Shown here: positions 6,114 to 9,807 of the stretch, in pieces
Layout of the letters: each line of letters begins with the position of its first letter
How positions within the stretch are numbered: position 1 is the first letter of the stretch
Source: JBGTKH01 sp041744735
Lineage (GTDB): Bacteria > Planctomycetota > Planctomycetia > Pirellulales > Pirellulaceae
Assembly (NCBI GenBank): GCA_041744735.1
Contig: JBGTKH010000299.1
Location: 1 to 9,807 of the forward strand
DNA: 9,807 nt
Direction: 5' to 3'
Position numbers and translations under genes: made by a program
Notes under the pieces: model-generated
Database searches by the model: none
Seen by the model: only the letters and a program-made list of their open reading frames with translations
Told to the model about the DNA's origin: nothing

Positions 6114-6332
6114 ATGCCAATGCGGGATACACGTCCCTCTGTGCTCGATGGGAATTCATCCGACGCCGACAAGGCGACGACCACAACCCGTCCGCCCCAC
6201 GAGATTGAAATCACGAACGTTGCGGCGCTGGCGGAGTTTTCGGCGTGGATGGACGATCAGTTGGGTGATCTTGAGGATCACTTTCGCGACTATTGGACGC
6301 GGCGTTCGTTGCTGTCGGCTTTATTGCGGTAA
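6114..6332 (+). CDS. Small hypothetical protein (72 aa)
   Basis: The function is unknown. The first about 30 residues are polar and disordered-looking (SSDADKATTTTRPPHE). Residues 31-72 form a compact segment with IEITNVAALAEFSAWMDDQL, then GDLEDHFRDYWTRRSLLSAL, likely two amphipathic helices with two Trp residues. This looks like small planctomycete proteins with an AFSAWLD-type core, but that is memory, not a search. I chose ATG at 6114 because AGGA lies 8 nt upstream; an ATG two codons later and one at 6066 are in frame. No TM segment or signal peptide is seen. The 3' 122 bases overlap, tail to tail, the transporter gene on the other strand, and the overlap covers exactly the conserved-looking core. 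Confidence 0.65.
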   Translation: MPMRDTRPSVLDGNSSDADKATTTTRPPHEIEITNVAALAEFSAWMDDQLGDLEDHFRDYWTRRSLLSALLR

Positions 6333-7296
6333 CGGTCCGGCGGCGCATCAGCACCAGTCCCACGACGGTCAGCAGCACGCCCGCGAGCAGCGCCTGCGAA
6401 AATGCCTCGTGAAAGAACAGCACCCCGGCCGTCGCTGCCATGGCCGCTTGCGAAGCGTTCAGCGAGTTCACGTGCACGACGGTCGTTGATTGCAGGGCCT
6501 TGGTCAGCGCCAAGAACGCGCCCGCGTTAAACACGCCGGCCAGCAGCATCACCGACAGATTTTCGGGCGACGTGTCGAGCATTCCAGTCAGTCCGATCCG
6601 CGCGTAGCTCAGTCCGCCGAGGCCAATCACGCCAACGATCGCGACGGTTATCAAAGTCGTTGACAGTGACGCGCGGCCTGTCACGCCGTAGCGAATCACG
6701 ACTCCGAGCACGGCGTACGCGATTCCCGACAGACAGGCTGCGGTGACTCCCGCGGCGAGCATCCACGGGTTGACGCCAAGTTGAGTGACCGAGCGGTAGG
6801 CATCGGCGGCTCCGAGCGAGAGCACGCAGATCGCTCCGATCAGCACGACGATCGAAATCGCCGCCCGTTGCGTCACCGGTTCGTGAAGGAATACTCGCCC
6901 CATTAAAGCACTCGACAAGATCATCGTCCCCAGAGTCAACGGCACGGTTAGCGCGATCCCCACGATACCCAGAGACCACTGAAACAACACGTTGCCACCC
7001 AATTGACCAAGCAGTCCCGATAGTGCCAACGCCGCTAATACGCCGGCCGACGGAAGAATCCTCTCGCCGCGATGGGCGCGAACCATCACCCACGGTGCGA
7101 TGAGCGCGACAGTGGGAAATGCTTTGACGCACGAAACCCACGCCGGATCGCAACTGGCAACCGCGCGCAGACAAACATTGGCTGCCGAATAACCGATGGC
7201 GGACAGCAGGCCGCACAAAGTACCCAGCACGACTGGGTCCCATGCAGATAACGAAGGTGAGCGGCGAGTCGTTGGATGAGGATCGTTGGAATGCAC
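6211..7296 (-). CDS. EamA/DMT-superfamily membrane transporter
   Basis: Inner-membrane permease of the drug/metabolite transporter superfamily; the substrate cannot be told. The 361 residues hold about ten TM helices in two EamA repeats: residues about 22-163, beginning VVLGTLCGLLSAIGYSAANV, and about 178-318, beginning MLAAGVTAACLSGIAYAVLG. Typical repeat-end motifs are present: FLHEPVT in the first and VLFFHEAFSQALLAGVLL in the second, followed by the basic RRR. The start is GTG at 7294-7296, just ahead of the first helix; no good Shine-Dalgarno is seen, and a TACAAT box ends 6 nt before it. After RRR the last about 40 residues are hydrophilic, Pro/Thr/Ser-rich and lie opposite the small plus-strand gene, so the tail may be a read-through extension. 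Divergent from the PncC/NadD-like pair. Confidence 0.9.
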   Translation of the reverse strand: MHSNDPHPTTRRSPSLSAWDPVVLGTLCGLLSAIGYSAANVCLRAVASCDPAWVSCVKAFPTVALIAPWVMVRAHRGERILPSAGVLAALALSGLLGQLGGNVLFQWSLGIVGIALTVPLTLGTMILSSALMGRVFLHEPVTQRAAISIVVLIGAICVLSLGAADAYRSVTQLGVNPWMLAAGVTAACLSGIAYAVLGVVIRYGVTGRASLSTTLITVAIVGVIGLGGLSYARIGLTGMLDTSPENLSVMLLAGVFNAGAFLALTKALQSTTVVHVNSLNASQAAMAATAGVLFFHEAFSQALLAGVLLTVVGLVLMRRRTVTAIKPTATNAASNSRESDPQDHPTDRPSTPKTPPAPQRS

Positions 7297-7302
7297 GCGG
7301 CT

Positions 7303-7308
7303 ATTGTA
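7303..7308 (-). promoter_or_regulatory. Possible -10 box of the transporter gene (leaderless start)
   Basis: TACAAT on the minus strand matches the TATAAT consensus at five of six positions. It ends 6 nt before the GTG start at 7296, so transcription would begin at or next to the start codon. The hexamer 17 nt upstream (TCGTCG) is a poor -35. No Shine-Dalgarno is visible at usable spacing, which fits a leaderless mRNA. Confidence 0.35.
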
Positions 7309-7331
7309 GTTCCTCGGCGGAGAACCGACGA

Positions 7332-7360
7332 GTGACCATTTCCGGGCGAGGCGTTATCTT
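7332..7360 (+). promoter_or_regulatory. Candidate promoter of the PncC/NadD-like pair
   Basis: GTGACC (7332-7337) and TATCTT (7355-7360) are separated by exactly 17 bases and each matches the sigma-70 consensus at four of six positions. Transcription would start near 7367, about 20-35 nt before the candidate start codons at 7386 and 7401. Weak matches of this kind are common, and planctomycete promoters are poorly defined. Confidence 0.35.
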
Positions 7361-7385
7361 AGAGAGAGGATGAACCTAGCGGAAA

Positions 7386-7919
7386 ATGGGAAAAAGGCAA
7401 ATGAGTATCGCGGAACAAACGAATCGCGTCGCGAGATTGTTGGCGGAGAACGATGCCAAGGTCGTATTTGCCGAAAGCTGCACCGGCGGGCTGGTGGCAG
7501 GCGCGCTGACGAAAGTGCCGGGTATCTCCGACTTTCACTGCGGCGGCGTCGTTGTTTACCGCAATGAAACGAAGGCGGCGTATTTGGGTATCGCGAGGGA
7601 TGTGTTGAAAGATCCTGGACCAGTGAGCCGCAAGGTGGTGGTGTTGATGGCGGAGCGTGTACTGGATAAGACGCCGGAAGCGGACATCGCGGCGGCTGTA
7701 ACTGGTCACCTCGGCCCAAACGCGCCGCCGGATTTGGACGGACTGATTTTCATGAGCGTGGCGGAACGAACGTCCGGCAAGCAGAGGGCGAAAACGATCG
7801 TCAAACGACTGCGGTGTCCGTCCGGTACGACGCGGATTACTCGCCAGCGGCAAGTGATCGAAGCAGTGTTGACGCTGCTGGCCGAGACACTCGAACACCG
7901 AGCGAAACGAAAGCGATGA
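7386..7919 (+). CDS. pncC: CinA C-terminal family protein, PncC-type NMN amidohydrolase
   Basis: The stand-alone CinA C-terminal domain hydrolyses nicotinamide mononucleotide to nicotinic acid mononucleotide plus ammonia, recycling NMN into NAD synthesis in the cytoplasm. The hallmark FAESCTGGLVAGALTKVPG is present, with the putative nucleophile Ser31 and the glycines that bind phosphate, followed by GGVVVYRNETKAAYLGI (Tyr58, Lys63). The later AAAVTGHLGPNAPP corresponds to the usual TGIAGPGG turn but is diverged, so activity is likely rather than certain. At 177 residues it is close to the roughly 160 typical of the family, and there is no N-terminal MoCF domain as in full CinA. ATG at 7386 is taken; ATG at 7401 (MSIAEQ) fits family starts about as well, and neither has a strong Shine-Dalgarno. 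It ends in an ATGA overlap with the next gene. Confidence 0.88.
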   Translation: MGKRQMSIAEQTNRVARLLAENDAKVVFAESCTGGLVAGALTKVPGISDFHCGGVVVYRNETKAAYLGIARDVLKDPGPVSRKVVVLMAERVLDKTPEADIAAAVTGHLGPNAPPDLDGLIFMSVAERTSGKQRAKTIVKRLRCPSGTTRITRQRQVIEAVLTLLAETLEHRAKRKR

Positions 7920-8554
7920 ACCCGATCGAGCCATCCAATGAACCGCGAATCACGGAAAGTGAGTGGCAGGACCTACTGCGCGATGATATCGATGCGATTT
8001 GTCTCGGCGGTGCGACTTGGCCCGGACAGTCACACTCGTCGAACGTGATATTCCCCGGCGCGTTCAACCCATTGCATGAAGCTCACATGCAAATGGCAGA
8101 AATCGCAGGAGAAATGATGGGAGCGGTCGTCGAGTTCGAAATCTCCATCGAAAACGTCGACAAGCCGCGACTTGAGTTCACGGACATTGCGGCTCGTGCT
8201 TTACAGTTTGAACCGCAGCGAGCGCTGTGGATCACGCGCGCGGCGACGTTTGTCGAGAAAGCAAAGCTGTTTCCAGGCGCAACGTTCGTTGTTGGAGCCG
8301 ATACGATCGCTCGCATCGGCGACAGGCGCTACTACGGCGGCGATAGGCACGCGTGCCGAACGGCGATTGAAGAGATCGCTAATCGAGACTGCCGCTTTCT
8401 GGTCTTTTGCCGACAAACGAGTGCAGGCCTTCAGACGCTCGACAATGTGAATCTGCCGCTCGAACTACGCAGCATCTGCGATGCGGTTTCCGACGATCGC
8501 TTCTCACTCGATATCTCATCGACGCGGCTGCGCAGCGCGGACGCCCACGATTGA
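7916..8554 (+). CDS. NadD-like nucleotidyltransferase (HxxH superfamily)
   Basis: Members transfer AMP (or CMP) from the nucleotide triphosphate to a phosphate-bearing substrate; NadD makes NaAD from NaMN. The visible motifs are VIFPGAFNPLHEAHMQMAE (residues 44-62), the G-x-F-x-P-x-H-x-x-H signature with His54 and His57; FVVGADTIARI (124-134), as in NadD's substrate segment; and DISSTRLR (199-206), the ISSTxxR triphosphate-binding motif. The 212 residues fit NadD length, though about 40 extra N-terminal residues precede the first strand. The start ATG at 7916 overlaps the PncC-like stop (ATGA), so the two are translationally coupled. Together they suggest NMN to NaMN to NaAD. The true substrate is not proven; a PPAT- or CTP-type activity is less likely given ISSTRLR. 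Confidence 0.85.
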   Translation: MNPIEPSNEPRITESEWQDLLRDDIDAICLGGATWPGQSHSSNVIFPGAFNPLHEAHMQMAEIAGEMMGAVVEFEISIENVDKPRLEFTDIAARALQFEPQRALWITRAATFVEKAKLFPGATFVVGADTIARIGDRRYYGGDRHACRTAIEEIANRDCRFLVFCRQTSAGLQTLDNVNLPLELRSICDAVSDDRFSLDISSTRLRSADAHD

Positions 8555-8587
8555 AGGTAGGCCGGATTGCCAATCCGGCCTACTTTC
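8553..8587. terminator. Bidirectional terminator-like palindrome, suspected dispersed repeat
   Basis: GTAGGCCGGATTG (8557-8569) and CAATCCGGCCTAC (8571-8583) are perfect 13-base complements around a single C. The stem extends outward through G8556-T8584 (wobble), A8555-T8585, A8554-T8586 and G8553-C8587. The outer bases are part of both stop codons (TGA 8552-8554 on plus; TGA 8588-8586 on minus), so one hairpin closes two convergent genes. No long T-run follows. The sequence reads as KVGRIGNPAY / VGRIANPAY in frames, a peptide I remember as a common spurious translation in planctomycetes. Confidence 0.75.
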
Positions 8588-9807
8588 ATACTCCGAGCGA
8601 CCGCACGTTGGGCAACAGGCCCGCGTCGTCGAACGGCAGCGGGCGCGGGTCGGCGATGACTTCCAGGTCGCGTCGCTGGCGAGCCTCTTCCAAGTAAGTG
8701 ACCGAGCATTCGACTTCGGCCACGTCCAGCGTGTTGCGAGCCCACATCAGCTTGGCGTCCTGCGGCTCAGTCAAGCCAATCGTCGGCAAAGCGACGGACA
8801 ACGTCTCGCGGTCGGTTTCGTAATCCAGCGGGAACATCGCGGCCGTGGGATGGCCACCGGTCAAGCAGTTGATGCGCGTGGCGCGCACGTCCATCTGCCG
8901 CAGCACGCGGGACAGGCAGAATTCAGACATGCCGATGCCGGTGGCGTTTCCGTGTGTGGCCTCCGTAAGGCCGCGGACGATGATGCGCTTGATCTTGGGA
9001 GATTCGTCGTCGGCCGCTTTGTGGTCGTTGTACTTGCGGCCCACGACGTTCGTGTCCATGCCCGAACCGCTGATGTTCTTGCCGATCTCGTCCAGCATCA
9101 AGATGTCGGCCTGATCGAACGGCAGCCGCGGCATCCACTGCTTGGCCAGCCTCAGCAGTTCCTTCTCGCGCTCTTCGAATTCGTGCGGCGCGACGGCGGC
9201 GATCTTGGCCGTCTGGTCGTAGCTGTTCTCGACGATCGCCACGCCGGCTACGATGTTGCAGCGCGACAGTACCTCGGCCGCCACACTGCGCACGATCTGC
9301 CCGAAGTTGTAATTCATGATCGCCCGGTGATAGATCTTCGCCCCTTCGTGCTTGCCCAGCCCGATCAGCATCATCTTCATCAGGCCGCTTTCGATCTCGC
9401 CGACAAAACCGGTGTGCGGCTTTACGCGGCCGCAAACCACGACGTGATCCGCCTCCGAGGCGTGTCGGTCGAAGTGTACCGGAAATCCTTCCTTCGCCTG
9501 GCAAACAATTATCGTTTCCATGCTGGAGCGAATCGGGCAACCGCAAAACTCTTCGGTGATTCCGTACGATTCGATAATCTTCCGCTGACCTTCGGCCGTG
9601 CCGCCGCCGTGGCTGCCCATCGCCGGCACGATGTACGGCCGCGCGCCGAGTTGCTGAAAATGCTCGACGATGGCCTTGATGATCAAGTGAATGTTCGCGA
9701 TCCCGCGGCTGCCGGCGGTGATGGCGACCGACTGGCCCGCTTTGACTTTCTCGCCCAGCGACAGCCCGGCCAGTTGCGAATGGACCTCGGCCGCGACATT
9801 TTCCAAA
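8586..9807 (-). CDS. LarA-like (DUF2088) nickel-pincer isomerase family protein, 5' end missing
   Basis: LarA-type enzymes racemise or epimerise 2-hydroxy acids with a nickel pincer nucleotide cofactor; the substrate of this branch cannot be told. The visible 406 residues begin ENVAAEVHSQLAGLSLGEKV and carry the LarA landmarks: VAITAGSRGIANI (27-39), VPAMGSHGGGTAEGQ (60-74) with His66, and GRVKPHTGFVGEIESGLMKM (127-145) with Lys129, His131 and Lys144. GKHEGAKIYH (151-160) and SGSGMDTNV follow; the latter is part of the second domain. The reading frame is open to the right edge (a TTG at 9806 is the first possible initiator visible), and the family normally has a further N-terminal strand, so the true start lies outside the window. 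It converges with the NadD-like gene at a shared palindrome. Confidence 0.85.
   Translation of the reverse strand, partial: LENVAAEVHSQLAGLSLGEKVKAGQSVAITAGSRGIANIHLIIKAIVEHFQQLGARPYIVPAMGSHGGGTAEGQRKIIESYGITEEFCGCPIRSSMETIIVCQAKEGFPVHFDRHASEADHVVVCGRVKPHTGFVGEIESGLMKMMLIGLGKHEGAKIYHRAIMNYNFGQIVRSVAAEVLSRCNIVAGVAIVENSYDQTAKIAAVAPHEFEEREKELLRLAKQWMPRLPFDQADILMLDEIGKNISGSGMDTNVVGRKYNDHKAADDESPKIKRIIVRGLTEATHGNATGIGMSEFCLSRVLRQMDVRATRINCLTGGHPTAAMFPLDYETDRETLSVALPTIGLTEPQDAKLMWARNTLDVAEVECSVTYLEEARQRRDLEVIADPRPLPFDDAGLLPNVRSLGV

Noticed and set aside
7370..7567. Plus-strand open frame starting just before the PncC-like gene
   Set aside because: Same region in another frame; only the 7386 frame carries the SCTGG motif.
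8923..9546. Minus-strand open frame of 207 codons
   Set aside because: Arg/Gly-rich frame-shifted shadow of the LarA-like gene.

Overview
The window looks like a chromosomal segment of a planctomycete, probably of the Pirellulales/Planctomycetales type. This is inferred from three things: a serine/threonine kinase, an FHA protein and an ECF sigma factor in one gene string; several small palindromes of the kind scattered through planctomycete genomes; and moderately high-GC coding. No tRNA, rRNA, CRISPR array, insertion sequence or phage gene was seen.

Left part (1-4560, all minus strand, read from right to left): an FHA protein with a helical, TPR-like N-terminus (3151-4560); a membrane-anchored Hanks-type Ser/Thr kinase coupled to it by an ATGA overlap (1109-3154); a small secreted or membrane protein whose Shine-Dalgarno contains the kinase stop codon (371-1099); then, after a 23-bp-arm hairpin, an ECF sigma factor cut by the window edge (1-282). 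They look like one phospho-signalling unit: the FHA protein reads phosphothreonine, the kinase writes it, and the sigma factor is a candidate output. The hairpin lies over the sigma factor's ribosome binding site.

Middle (4561-6113): the leader of the FHA operon holds three hairpins and a 26-bp tandem duplication in AT-rich DNA. Next to it is a textbook intrinsic terminator for a minus-strand gene encoding a membrane-anchored coiled-coil protein (4829-5638). That gene has a long folded leader, and upstream of it lies a 475-base stretch with no convincing gene.

Right part (6114-9807): a 72-residue plus-strand protein (6114-6332) overlaps tail to tail with an EamA/DMT-type transporter (6211-7296, minus). 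The overlap covers almost exactly the transporter's hydrophilic C-terminal tail. Divergent from the transporter is a translationally coupled plus-strand pair: a CinA C-terminal/PncC-like NMN amidohydrolase (7386-7919) and a NadD-like nucleotidyltransferase (7916-8554), which together suggest an NMN to NaMN to NaAD salvage step. The pair converges on a LarA-like (DUF2088, nickel-pincer isomerase type) gene (8586-9807, 5' end outside the window). Both genes share a palindrome whose extended stem includes bases of both stop codons.

The most notable structures are the hairpin at the sigma factor start, the tail-to-tail overlap, the repeat-derived terminator at 8553-8587 and the structured leaders in the middle region. 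No clearly new defence or mobile system was identified.
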